This document shows positions 36,201-44,665 of a stretch of DNA of 64,000 nt, piece after piece. The position numbers and the translations under genes are program-made. The number at the start of each line of letters is the position of its first letter. Within the stretch, counting starts at the first letter, position 1. The stretch comes from CAYMRL01 sp964473205 (GTDB lineage: Bacteria > Deinococcota > Deinococci > Deinococcales > Trueperaceae): contig CAYYOK010000002.1 of NCBI GenBank assembly GCA_964473205.1, positions 1-64,000 on the forward strand. Direction: 5' to 3'. Below the pieces are notes generated by a model. That model made no database searches and was not told the DNA's origin. It saw only the letters and a program-made list of their open reading frames with translations.

Positions 36201-36472
36201 AGCTCACCAAGGCACAGGAGCAGGAGGTCAAGCGTGTCGCCAGGTCCCTGCTGGACAGACTGCGCAACCTCACCTGCGCCATCGACTGGGTGCGCGGGCA
36301 GGAGACGCGCGGCGCAGTTTTGACCGAGATCAGGCAACGCCTGAACGAACTGCCGGAAGACCCCTATCCGCAGGCGTTGTGGGACACCAAGGTGGAGCAG
36401 GTCTGGGGTTTCGTGCTGCAGCGCTATGCATGTGCCACGTACTGTCTGAAACACGTGATATGTGCAAACTGA
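33299..36472 (+). CDS. hsdR: Type I restriction endonuclease subunit HsdR
   Basis: About 1057 residues from the ATG at 33299, 1 nt after the hsdS stop. N-terminal nuclease: RRPDTIGFVNGLPLLLAEWK (PD-(D/E)xK core, about 148-168). SF2 translocase: Walker A THTQGSGKSLSM-type (HTQGSGKS, about 301), DEAHRSQY (about 405), FIGFTGTPLI, and motifs V/VI near WITGFDVPTI and QTIARANRRAAGK. The helical C terminus binds HsdM. Intact, so restriction depends on the state of hsdS. Confidence 0.95.
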   Translation: MTRGLTGIVASEGGIVERPALALLQDLGWQHVDLHNEQPGPANPTGRTTFHQPYLAAYLKDALCKLNPTLPAEALLEAEAELTRDRSAMLPVAANREVLSLIRNGVPVQVRRSDGKFDDLLVRVIDWRDVSANHFLVASQVWIDGVLHKRRPDTIGFVNGLPLLLAEWKSPTSPLADAYDNNLRDYRDTIPQLFPPNGFVILSNGLEAVMGASHAPYEVFGQWKRLEEDGPDDPSLETLLRATCEPARFLDLIESFVLFDEARGGLRKIVAKYHQVLGVNRAIDAVRHIESNQGRLGVFWHTQGSGKSLSMVMFAEKVLRRLGGNYTFVIVTDRTELDDQIAGQFASAGALTKDIRQAQAGSRAHLKELLAGNERYVFTLIQKFSTADREPMPVLSDRSDIIVMTDEAHRSQYDQLAANMRLALPNASFIGFTGTPLIQGEESRTREVFGDYVSVYDFAQSMRDGATVPLFYEARKPELQLHAEEFRDELDALLDEAMLDEEQEQKLSRQFGRQYTLITAPDRLDKVAEDVALHFAMRGYRGKAMFVAIDKATAVAMHDRVKAGVARLIAQDEKRLVTAHEAEAAAITERLMWLRELDMAVVVSQGQNEIDDLRKKGLDILPHRERMQKHDLEAKFKDPNDPLRLVFVCAMWITGFDVPTIGTVYLDKPMKNHTLMQTIARANRRAAGKTAGVIVDYVGVFKNLQKALAIYASGGGGETPIKDKEALVSSLEAALGSVRAFVEPLGVDSDAITAVRGFDRLRLINQAIESLIAPDESRREFMRLTAAVTKAYKALLPDERAAPYLQPVAVFHTLADAVRAKLGPAEISEISARIAELLDEKLEGVAILTPLVAGDTSTGRVDLSGIDFDKLATLFAASPKVTAEKLREEAEDKARRMTEANPTRKHLVERLENLVAAYNAGSVDAETFFEALKTFICEMDEEEQRAAREELTEEELAIFDLLTTPEPKLTKAQEQEVKRVARSLLDRLRNLTCAIDWVRGQETRGAVLTEIRQRLNELPEDPYPQALWDTKVEQVWGFVLQRYACATYCLKHVICAN

Positions 36473-36568
36473 TGACGGCGTTGCCCCACCGCCACACATC
36501 GGGCCGGATCGGCGAAGACTAGTCCCGCCCGCAGCCGCCCACCGACTAACCTGAAGTCTTCACCTCAA

Positions 36569-36772
36569 TCACTTGCTCGGGCGCCCAACGATCGTCTGAA
36601 TCTGCTCTAGGCGGTCCAGCGCTTCGGCTATCCCGAAGAACGGCAGGCTGCCCACGAGTGCGCTGAAGACGTAGACGCCGCGCATCCACAGTGGCGCACC
36701 TTCGACGAGCAGCGCTGCCGCAACTCCGCCGATGATGCCTAGTACCGCCACGAGCTTCAGTGCTCCACTCAT
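36569..36772 (-). CDS. Small two-helix membrane protein
   Basis: 67 residues from the ATG at 36772, with AGGGGG 7 nt upstream. Two hydrophobic segments (LKLVAVLGIIGGVAAALLV and RGVYVFSALVGSLPFFGIA) followed by a short amphipathic tail (ALDRLEQIQTIVGRP). No family recognised. It lies at the right end of the RM operon on the opposite strand. Confidence 0.55.
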   Translation of the reverse strand: MSGALKLVAVLGIIGGVAAALLVEGAPLWMRGVYVFSALVGSLPFFGIAEALDRLEQIQTIVGRPSK

Positions 36773-36993
36773 CGTCGTACCCCCTGGTTGGTGACTGAAC
36801 TGTAGCAGCGAGGTGGTAAGGAGCCTCCGAAAAAGCAAACAGTGGGCCGGATACACCCAGGTGACAGCCACCCCGTATGCAGGAGAGGCTCCGAATCCCC
36901 TACGGCGTTCATGCGGTACTAGACAGGATACCCATGCCGCGTTGGCACGATGGCCCGTTAGCCAGACGGGCACTACCTGAGCCTCTTGAAGCC

Positions 36994-37836
36994 CTATAGG
37001 TCGACGCGATCAAGTCGGTACGAATCTCTGCAGTTCGACAAGTGAATTAGGGGCCGAGAGCCGGACAGGTTCAAGGTCAACTGATGCGAGATGTCAGCGT
37101 CGGCAAGTGATTCGACGTTTGCAAGGAACCCGAAGTACAGCGACTCGATCGCCACCTGCGTGACGACGCCACTAGGCAGAGAGACGGGTAGAGACCGTAT
37201 TGCGCTGTCGTCATAGACGTTTGATGCGAGCAGCCGCAAGGCAATGCCCTGTACGGCTCCCCTAACGCTCACTTCGTCTTCCCAAAGCGCTTCCTGCAAT
37301 CGTCGGACGTTGCTGACCAACATGTCCGCGATCCGCTCTTGGAGGTACCCTTCCTGACTCCTTCTACTCGCGTCGTGAACGTAGAGCGCTTGGAAAGCAC
37401 CCAAGTCATCAGTTAGCAGGTAGCCGAGACCTACAGGCTCGCTAATGGTGATTCCGGTAACCGAGGGCCTAGTAGATCCAGCACCCGGTACGAACGCCGC
37501 AATAGAAGAAGCCCCCACGATCGCAGAGTCACGAGCCCCGACATTCGAGAGGTAGATGTAGGTCCGGCACCGCAGTATCGGAAACGTTCCGTCCAGCACA
37601 TACTCGACCTGCCGCTCCTCGAAGACATCGACTACTTCGATCGACGCGGTGGAGCCCAAGCGTGAGTAGTGATTCTGTTGAACTGCGACTATGACGGCGA
37701 CGACCAGGGCAAGCATGCTCGTGAACGTGCTGATCGTGCCTTGGTGCTTGGCGAGACGTTTGAGCAACCCTGAACCCCCAGCTTCATTTTGCTCTATCGG
37801 GGCTAGCTTCTTGCGTCGCAAGACCAGCCGGCACAA
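36994..37836 (-). CDS. Hypothetical single-pass membrane protein
   Basis: Up to 280 residues. One transmembrane segment near the N terminus (FTSMLALVVAVIVAVQQ) after a basic cytosolic tail, then an extracytoplasmic or cytosolic domain of mixed alpha/beta character with no recognisable motif. The GTG at 37836 is weakly supported; a TTG at 37767 preceded by GGGGG is an alternative. Function unknown. Right flank of the accessory island. Confidence 0.55.
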   Translation of the reverse strand: MCRLVLRRKKLAPIEQNEAGGSGLLKRLAKHQGTISTFTSMLALVVAVIVAVQQNHYSRLGSTASIEVVDVFEERQVEYVLDGTFPILRCRTYIYLSNVGARDSAIVGASSIAAFVPGAGSTRPSVTGITISEPVGLGYLLTDDLGAFQALYVHDASRRSQEGYLQERIADMLVSNVRRLQEALWEDEVSVRGAVQGIALRLLASNVYDDSAIRSLPVSLPSGVVTQVAIESLYFGFLANVESLADADISHQLTLNLSGSRPLIHLSNCRDSYRLDRVDL

Positions 37837-38071
37837 TGCAGACTACAGACCCACTGGCCCCGCCGCCATGGCCGAGAGTCGGCATGCCGTTCAGAGTTTG
37901 GTGGTGGAGGCTAGAGCAGCCTTCACCGACGTGCGCTCTCTGCAGTCCGGCACTCTAAGCGCAGCAGCCCGACGGGCGATCCGAGATAACGACGATCGTA
38001 GGTTCTCGCGGCGGAGTTGACACTCTGGTTATCTCACTGCGGTTGGCATTCCGTCAGCGCACGCTGATCCC

Positions 38072-40990
38072 TCAGTTGACCTCCCCACCCTCCACGAACC
38101 TTGCCGCCGCCCTCACCCGCGCGGCACCTTCGACGTCGCCACTCTCCTCCAGCACCCGCACCCTCTGCTCCTCGATGTCCCGCAAGTAAGCCGTCATCGG
38201 CGCTAGCGCGTCCGAATCCAGCCGCGCCTTGATCGCATCGACCTCAGCGAGCAGCTCGCGCGCGGCATCGAGTCTCATGTGGTGCAGCTCGTAGTCGAGA
38301 GCCACCTTCAGCGCGTACAGCAGGCGCCAGGCGGCTCTGGCGCTCGTATCGCTCGCGCATACCCGCCGGAGCACGTCCAGTGCCTCCGTCAGGTAGACGT
38401 AACCCTCCGCGACGGCGCCCAGCCCACCAGCGACCTCACTGCCGCGCACCAACGAGTAGCCCAGCATGGCGAGGTCCGGCAAGGCGCCCGTTCGCTCGGC
38501 CACCGCACGGCGCAGCCCAACGGCCTCCTCGATGTGCTGCCGCGCCGTTTCGCCCGCCCCTAGCCGCCGCTGCAAGGTCGAGAGCCTCTCCAGTGAGTCC
38601 GCCACGTTGGCCATCGACCTAGCTGCCTCGGGAGCCATGCTCAGGTGGCGGCGCATCATCTCGAGCACCTCCACCAGCAGCGCCTCCGCCTCATGCTGGC
38701 GGTCCGTAGCCGAGTACGCGTCCGCGAGGTGATCGAGCGCCGTCGCCAAGCGGATCTCGAAATCGACACTCGGCCGGGCCGCTACCAGGTCTCGCAAGGT
38801 GGCGACCGCCGGCTCCAAGTCCGTCAGAGCCGCCTGGGCATCGCCGCGCAACAGCGCGTTGGTGCCGACCTCGCCCTGCACGGTGGCCAGTTGCAGGCGC
38901 CACAGCGGACTGCCCTCCAGCGCCAGGAGCTGCCGAGCCCTATCGAGCGCGTAGCGGTGAGCCTCCATGGCGTCGTCCATGCGGCCCTGCTCCTCGAGCC
39001 ACGCCGCGTACAAACGGTGCAGGCGCAACGAAACCTCCAGCCCCTCCACATCCGGCTCGAACCCGTCCAGGCTGCCCACCACGGCGACCGTCGCAGTCAG
39101 TGCCTCGAAGCGCAACTCCTGCGAGCCCGCCTCCTCGTGGAACTCCGCTACGTCCATCAGCACTTGGGCGTACAGGCTCGCCGACCAGGGGTTGACGTCC
39201 TCGTCGTAAGTCTCGCCGGTGAGGCGAACCAGCCTTGTCAGCACGGAGCGCCGTGCCTCGACGTCGCCGACCGACGATAGAACGTCGTTGGTGGCTCGCA
39301 ACCAAGCCAGGTCGCCGTCCAGCCGGCCATCCGAGATGCTCTCCAGCAGCGCCGCCTGCCGAACCGCCAGCTCGTGCGCGACCTGGAGCTCGCCCGACAC
39401 GGAAGCCGTCATCACCAGGGTGTGCAAGCCGTGAGCGGCCAGGCGGCGCTCCTCCTCGTCGGCCGAGTCCGTGAACAACGCCACCATCAGTCGCATGAAT
39501 GCCAGGTGACCGACTGGGCTCAGCTCGAGCGGCAGCTCGCCGAGCGCGACCTGTGAGACGACGGCGCGCAACGTGGCCTCTGCGTCGGCCTCGTCGTAGT
39601 AGGCGGGGAGGAACTCCCGAGCCACCTCCTGATAGATGCGCTGACTGAAAGCGCCCTGCCCCTCCGCCAGCCAGGAGACGTAGCCGTGGCGCGTGCATGC
39701 GTCATCCAGCGCCTCGAAGACCTCGCTATCAACACGCTGCTCGCTTGCCAGCCGCTCATGCGTGAAGGCCACCAGCGCCTGCAGGAACTCGGTGCCCTGC
39801 ACGCCGGCCAAGGTCACCGCGCGCTGAACCGGCTCAGGACTGCTCGCGAAGCGCTCCGCCACCACGTCGTGCAGCCTCACGCTCTTGGAGAGCAGCGTCT
39901 CCAAGCCGGAGTCGGTCATGGCGTTCTGCAGGCCGCGCCCCTCGAACCAACCGCGGCTGCGCGGGTCCATCGCCAAGCGAACGATCTCGTCGAGGTACTG
40001 GGGGTTGCCGCCTGCCCGCTCGGTCAGGCGAGCGACCTGCCATGCCGGCAGGCCGGGTAACCGTTCCGTAACCACCGGCTCTAGACCGGTTATGGGCGTC
40101 AGCCGCAGTATCTCGACCTGGTCAGGCCGCCGCCTGGCATGCCGGCTAACCAAGGCAGCCACCGAGGCGTCGACCTCGCCATCGGCCGCCTCGGCGAACT
40201 CGCGCTCCCAATGGGTGACGAGCAGAAGAAGCGGCCAGTCGTCGGCCGCCATCGCCCGTAACAATGCCTTCACGAACGCGGTGACGCCCGGGTCCGACTG
40301 TGAGAACTGCGCGTCGTCGACGAGGATGACGGCGGGTACGGTGCGCCCGCTCGGTCCGCCGAACAGCTTCCCGAGGTCGTCGATGAGCTGATCGACGAGC
40401 GAGTCGCGCCGCTGCCCCAGCAGAGCGGCGGCGTCGAGCGCCTGGCGGTCCTTGCGCCAGGAGTCGTGGATGCCCTTGAGCTCCAGGCCGACCTCGCCAG
40501 CCTTCTTGATCAGGCTGAGGAACGGAACGAGGTCGAGAACGGCGTCCACCGCAACCGCCCCACCCACCTTGGCGAGCTGCCCCAACCGCTGCCGCCGGCG
40601 TTGCTCACGATGGAACGGCTCGAGGTGCGGAACCAGGTAACTGTCGACATGCGCCGCCAGCGCGCCGGTGGCCACCTGGTTCCGACCGACCTGGTCGGAC
40701 AGGCGCACGCCCCACCACAAGAGCGGCACGTCCGCGGCGGCGTTCCAGCTTGCCGGGGGAGGGTTGACGAGCAAGTTGTTGCCGTCGGTACCCAGCTCCG
40801 GTGGCCAGTAGCCGCCTGCGCCCTGCTCGGCCTCGACGACGCGAGCGTAGAACTCTTGCGCCAACCGCGTCTTGCCCAGTCCCGACTCGGCTAGCAGCAC
40901 CACCACGCGCGAACCTTGGCCATCCTTGACCTCATGCCACCGAGCCAGCAGGGTGGCAAGCTGGTCTTCACGGCCGCAGAACGGGGGCAT
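38072..40990 (-). CDS. STAND-like AAA ATPase with TPR-type repeats
   Basis: About 972 residues from the ATG at 40990. N-terminal NTPase: FCGREDQLATLLARW, Walker A AESGLGKTRLAQEF (about 42), Walker B VPAVILVDDAQFSQSDPG (about 230) and a downstream sensor region. The second half is built of TPR-like helix pairs (for example YAAWLEEQGRMDDAMEAHRYAL and LATALDHLADAYSATDRQHEA). STAND architecture with no N-terminal effector or HTH domain, so a sensor or scaffold is likely. It is divergent from the phosphoesterase at 41071, with about 80 bp between; the pair may be functionally linked. Confidence 0.75.
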   Translation of the reverse strand: MPPFCGREDQLATLLARWHEVKDGQGSRVVVLLAESGLGKTRLAQEFYARVVEAEQGAGGYWPPELGTDGNNLLVNPPPASWNAAADVPLLWWGVRLSDQVGRNQVATGALAAHVDSYLVPHLEPFHREQRRRQRLGQLAKVGGAVAVDAVLDLVPFLSLIKKAGEVGLELKGIHDSWRKDRQALDAAALLGQRRDSLVDQLIDDLGKLFGGPSGRTVPAVILVDDAQFSQSDPGVTAFVKALLRAMAADDWPLLLLVTHWEREFAEAADGEVDASVAALVSRHARRRPDQVEILRLTPITGLEPVVTERLPGLPAWQVARLTERAGGNPQYLDEIVRLAMDPRSRGWFEGRGLQNAMTDSGLETLLSKSVRLHDVVAERFASSPEPVQRAVTLAGVQGTEFLQALVAFTHERLASEQRVDSEVFEALDDACTRHGYVSWLAEGQGAFSQRIYQEVAREFLPAYYDEADAEATLRAVVSQVALGELPLELSPVGHLAFMRLMVALFTDSADEEERRLAAHGLHTLVMTASVSGELQVAHELAVRQAALLESISDGRLDGDLAWLRATNDVLSSVGDVEARRSVLTRLVRLTGETYDEDVNPWSASLYAQVLMDVAEFHEEAGSQELRFEALTATVAVVGSLDGFEPDVEGLEVSLRLHRLYAAWLEEQGRMDDAMEAHRYALDRARQLLALEGSPLWRLQLATVQGEVGTNALLRGDAQAALTDLEPAVATLRDLVAARPSVDFEIRLATALDHLADAYSATDRQHEAEALLVEVLEMMRRHLSMAPEAARSMANVADSLERLSTLQRRLGAGETARQHIEEAVGLRRAVAERTGALPDLAMLGYSLVRGSEVAGGLGAVAEGYVYLTEALDVLRRVCASDTSARAAWRLLYALKVALDYELHHMRLDAARELLAEVDAIKARLDSDALAPMTAYLRDIEEQRVRVLEESGDVEGAARVRAAARFVEGGEVN

Positions 40991-41070
40991 GGGGAAAGGT
41001 ACCAGATGAGGGTCGAGGACGCGTGCTGACCTTCTACGGGTACGCTGCTGATGCCGATGAGGAGATCGCG

Positions 41071-43239
41071 ATGACCGGCCCGGACCATCTCGACGGACGA
41101 TCCGACCTCGGCGGCGACCAGTCACGGGGCGCCAGCGGCCTCGAGAGGGCTCCGCCGAAGGTCGGCCAGCGCGTGTTCCATCGAAACTTAGATCCCGTGC
41201 CGCCGGCGGAGCCCGCCATGAGCTTCGCCGTGTTCACGGACACGCATGTCGGTCAAGGGTGGCGCTCGCCGCGCTGGGACTACGCGCAGCATCTCGACAG
41301 GCTGGTCGACGACGTCATGGACAACACGCTGCCGTGCGACTTCGTCGTCCATCTGGGTGACGGCGCGCTGAACAGCACGGCGTTCGTCAACGGAGTGGGG
41401 CTGCCCGACGCCCTCAAGGCCGACCGAAGGAACAACTTCGCTGACTACTTCTTGAGCCACGTGAACATGCCGCTTCACTACGTCGGGGGCAACCTCGACC
41501 TCACCGATTACGGCGACAACCCGGGCCCACCCGGACGTGAGCACGACCCTTTCGTGTTGCTGAGGACGTACATCGACGAGACGGAACTCAACACCTACCC
41601 GTACGCGATGATGCGCAACGGGATCTTGTTCCTCGCCGTGCCGGAGCTGGAGTTCGAGCCCTGGACGCGGCCGGCGACCTGCGAATGGCTGGAGTTCATG
41701 ACGTCGCACCATCGGGATGCGACGACGATCATCCTCGCCCACCAGGCGATCGAGGACACGACACCTGCCGATGGCCCGGCGGACTCGTACCGTGGCGAGC
41801 AGGACCAGGAGTGGTGGGCGGACCTCTTCCGTCGCAACCCCCAGATCAAGCTGTACCTGCACGGGCACAACCACATGGCGGCCTCGTACCAGGGCAGCCA
41901 GAGCAGCGGCTTCAGCCATCCTGTTCAGGACTTCGGGCACGAGTTGGTGTTCGCGTCGCCATTCCCGCAGATGAGCTGGATCACCGACTACAACCTCGTC
42001 GATGCGACGGTCATCTTCTCGATCTCGGCGCGATGCATCACCGCGAAGGCCTGGAAGCAGGACGGCGTCCGCGGGAAGTGGTGCGCCGGGTTCGACCACA
42101 CCTGGATGGTCCCGACCACCTTCGACGTCAACGTAGAGGACTGGTACAGCTTCCCGTTCCTGATCCAAGACGGCGAGACCCAGCAGACCGACATGAAGGT
42201 CCTATCCGCGAACACCACTCTTCAACTGGTGGGAACGGGTCCCGTTGAGCTCTTCTTTGATCCCTACATGCAGACGAAGGGCAGCCACGTCAACGAGAAC
42301 GTCCTCGGGTTCGACGACGATCCGACCGACAAGGTGACCGCGCGCACTCCAGGGATGACGGTGCACGGGCCTCACACCCTGACCTTCCCTCCCAAGCACC
42401 AATGGGACGAGTACTGCCACGACGGTCGCGGCGGGCCGCCGTACCGGCTCTTCGGTGTGGGGACAACGCCGGCGGCTGCGCCAGGCGGTTCCTACACCGT
42501 CACGATCACGGCCAGGTCGCGCTCGGGCAGCGGCCGGCTACGGCTGACGATGAGCTGTAGCGATTGGGGAACCAGGTCTCAGTACAGCGTGCTGGCCGGG
42601 AGCTCGCAAGAGGTGATCTCGCACGCGTTCGGCACGGAGTACGACACGGTGACCGGGGTCTACACGGTTCCAGAGGACGACGACTCCTGGTTCGTGCAGG
42701 GGGCTCTGGCGTGCCTGGACGCGACTGACTACGACGTCTCCTACTTCAGCATCAAGCGGACCGGGACCAGCGAGGTCTCAGAGGACTTCAAGGTCGTTCT
42801 CAACGGGAGGACGTACGACGCGGGCACCCTCGAGCGCTTCGCGACCAGGGAGTTCCCGATCAGCCCCGTGGACCTCGTTGACGACGCAGGGGTCATCCGC
42901 CTCAAGGCGTCCATCAGCGGCAACCGCTTCGGGTTGGCTCGCTTGATCTACAAGGGGCCTCTCCTGATGGGTAGGGGTGCGCGGTTCAGGGTCAACGCCG
43001 TCAACGAGAACACGTTCGATATCACGCTGGCCGCCAAGCTCTCGGGCTTCTCGAACCACTTCAAGCTGTTCCCGTTCGCCACCAAGCACGGAGCCCCCGC
43101 CCTAGGGACCGACGACGGAGCCGGCGAGCTGCGCGTGAGCAAGAACGAGAACCACTGGATCACGAGCGACCTCACCACCCTGAAGAGGCTCGTGATCACG
43201 TATCCGACTCAGAACGGGCCGGCTCAGACGGACGGGTGA
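41071..43239 (+). CDS. Large calcineurin-like phosphoesterase with beta-rich C-terminal region
   Basis: About 722 residues from the ATG at 41071 (GAGGAG upstream). Phosphoesterase motifs: VFTDTHVG (DxH, about 53), VHLGDGAL (GDxx), YVGGNLDL (GN-D), ILAHQA and LHGHNHMA (GHxH, about 290). The rest (about 430-722) is beta-strand and Gly/Thr-rich, suggestive of carbohydrate- or protein-binding modules. No signal peptide is evident. Substrate unknown. Divergent partner of the STAND ATPase. Confidence 0.75.
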   Translation: MTGPDHLDGRSDLGGDQSRGASGLERAPPKVGQRVFHRNLDPVPPAEPAMSFAVFTDTHVGQGWRSPRWDYAQHLDRLVDDVMDNTLPCDFVVHLGDGALNSTAFVNGVGLPDALKADRRNNFADYFLSHVNMPLHYVGGNLDLTDYGDNPGPPGREHDPFVLLRTYIDETELNTYPYAMMRNGILFLAVPELEFEPWTRPATCEWLEFMTSHHRDATTIILAHQAIEDTTPADGPADSYRGEQDQEWWADLFRRNPQIKLYLHGHNHMAASYQGSQSSGFSHPVQDFGHELVFASPFPQMSWITDYNLVDATVIFSISARCITAKAWKQDGVRGKWCAGFDHTWMVPTTFDVNVEDWYSFPFLIQDGETQQTDMKVLSANTTLQLVGTGPVELFFDPYMQTKGSHVNENVLGFDDDPTDKVTARTPGMTVHGPHTLTFPPKHQWDEYCHDGRGGPPYRLFGVGTTPAAAPGGSYTVTITARSRSGSGRLRLTMSCSDWGTRSQYSVLAGSSQEVISHAFGTEYDTVTGVYTVPEDDDSWFVQGALACLDATDYDVSYFSIKRTGTSEVSEDFKVVLNGRTYDAGTLERFATREFPISPVDLVDDAGVIRLKASISGNRFGLARLIYKGPLLMGRGARFRVNAVNENTFDITLAAKLSGFSNHFKLFPFATKHGAPALGTDDGAGELRVSKNENHWITSDLTTLKRLVITYPTQNGPAQTDG

Positions 43240-43290
43240 CCCCGCCGCGAGCTTGGTTGCGTGTCGGGCCCTCACGGCGCAGTCGGGTGG

Positions 43291-43617
43291 CTACAGCTCC
43301 AGATGAAGCCGCAGTGCATCGTCCAAGCGCACCACTGTCACCGGGTCCAGCCGCGCGACCGGCTCGCCCTTGATCCGCACTTTGCTCACGGTGCGGACTT
43401 GGTTGGCCTGAACCTTGCTGGGCCGTCCCAACAGGGACTCCAAGTAGACGTCGACCGCCAAGATCCGTGAGACGTTGGAGGTGATCGGAACGACGGTCAG
43501 AGTCGAGGCGAGCCTGTTGTGCACGTCGTTCGACACCACCACACACGGCCGAGCGTCGTTCGCCTCGGACCCCAGGGGCTCACCGAGGTCGACCCACACG
43601 ACGTCGCCACGGGTCAC
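43291..43617 (-). CDS. MazF/PemK-like endoribonuclease toxin
   Basis: 108 residues from GTG 43617, which overlaps the antitoxin stop (GTGA). TRGDVVWVDLGEPLGSEANDARPCVVVSND is the MazF N-terminal block with the catalytic Arg of the (R)PxVVVS strand. LTVVPITSNVSR and NQVRTVSKVRI are the second and third. Sequence-specific mRNA cleavage is the family function. Confidence 0.92.
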   Translation of the reverse strand: MTRGDVVWVDLGEPLGSEANDARPCVVVSNDVHNRLASTLTVVPITSNVSRILAVDVYLESLLGRPSKVQANQVRTVSKVRIKGEPVARLDPVTVVRLDDALRLHLEL

Positions 43618-43841
43618 GACCAGTCCTCTGCTTCCAGCCCGTCGAGAGTCGTGGCCTCCCACTCGGGGTCAGCGTCCGACGGACCAGAGTCGTAGAGCTT
43701 CTCCAACTCCGCCTCCTGAAGCAACCTCAACGCTCGTTCTACGACCTCAGACTTGGTCGGAACACCGTAAGTGTCTCGAAAGCCCTCGAGGAAACGTGCC
43801 AGCGCTTCCGAGATCGACACCGAGAACTTCACCTGGGCCAT
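43614..43841 (-). CDS. Ribbon-helix-helix antitoxin of the MazF pair
   Basis: 75 residues from the ATG at 43841. N-terminal RHH: AQVKFSVSISEALARFLEGF then SEVVERALRLLQ. The acidic C terminus (ATTLDGLEAEDWS) would occupy the MazF active site. A TACGAT box ends 7 nt before the start, suggesting a leaderless transcript, and it sits in a cluster of palindromes, consistent with autorepression. Confidence 0.88.
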   Translation of the reverse strand: MAQVKFSVSISEALARFLEGFRDTYGVPTKSEVVERALRLLQEAELEKLYDSGPSDADPEWEATTLDGLEAEDWS

Positions 43842-43843
43842 AC

Positions 43844-43867
43844 TACGAATCGTACTACGTACTGTAC
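43844..43867. promoter_or_regulatory. Operator/promoter of the MazEF-like pair
   Basis: Overlapping palindromes TACGAATCGTA (43844-43854), GTACTACGTAC (43852-43862) and GTACTGTAC (43859-43867). The repeated GTAC/TACG half-sites spaced by a few bp suit dimeric RHH binding. Confidence 0.6.
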
Positions 43868-44106
43868 TCCTATGTAGAGCATGCTGAGAGACCGGCAACT
43901 AGTCCGGAGCGTACTCGCACGCCTCGCTGGCGCACTGCGCTAGCACGGCGATTGCCTAGGTGAGCGCGGCTGAAGCCTAGTCACCAACCCGCCACAGAAC
44001 GCGCGAATCCACCAAGGCGCCACCCACCTTCGAACAGTGATCCTCCCCGCGAGTTGCGGCCGTTTGCTACCGTCTGAGGTAGCGCTCATTGGACAGGAGC
44101 GTGGCT

Positions 44107-44586
44107 GTGAGCCGTGCGGCTAGCACCGTAGCAGCGCCGCCACACCGGAAGGAGCGTGATTCGATTTCACGGTTCTCGATCGTAGGTCTCGGCTACGTGA
44201 CCCTCTATCCAGTCGACTTCGCCGCCGCATTGCGGTTCTACGAGTCGGTCCTCGGCCCTCTCGATCGCGATGATCCAGACGACGAGGTGTGGGGTTGGCG
44301 CATGGGCGACACGTGGCTGACGCTGGCACCCAACGCCCACGGCACGAAACCAGGGAGTGAGCCGAGCAACGTCGAGTTCGCGATCGAGGTCGCGAGCCTG
44401 TCAGAGGTCGACCGTCTCTACCGCGCGTTCGTCGCTGCGGGGGCTGCGCCGGGATCGCCTCCGCGTGACACCGAGATGTACGTCCCGATGCGCTATGCGT
44501 ACGTCGACGACCCGTTCGGGGTACGCATCGATATCGTCTGCCGCGCTTTGGGCGCCGCGGCGGCTGACGGCGAAGCTGACGCCTGA
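44107..44586 (+). CDS. Glyoxalase/VOC-family protein
   Basis: About 159 residues from GTG 44107 (AGGAG 7 nt upstream). Two beta-alpha-beta-beta-beta units of the VOC fold: YVTLYPVDFAAALRFYESVLG then MRYAYVDDPFGVRIDIV. Metal-ligand positions are not conclusive. Stands alone; substrate unknown. Confidence 0.85.
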   Translation: MSRAASTVAAPPHRKERDSISRFSIVGLGYVTLYPVDFAAALRFYESVLGPLDRDDPDDEVWGWRMGDTWLTLAPNAHGTKPGSEPSNVEFAIEVASLSEVDRLYRAFVAAGAAPGSPPRDTEMYVPMRYAYVDDPFGVRIDIVCRALGAAAADGEADA

Positions 44587-44665
44587 CGACTAGAGGCGCT
44601 GCGTGCCTGAGCGCCTCCTCTCGCGGACCGGGTCTCCGCTGGCAACCGACTCCCCACGGCTATCA

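Noticed and set aside
36534..36543. GCCGCCCACC repeat of the tRNA-Val 3' end just after hsdR, a possible attR
   Set aside because: Only 10 bp, GC-rich, and no integrase is nearby; chance is a fair explanation.
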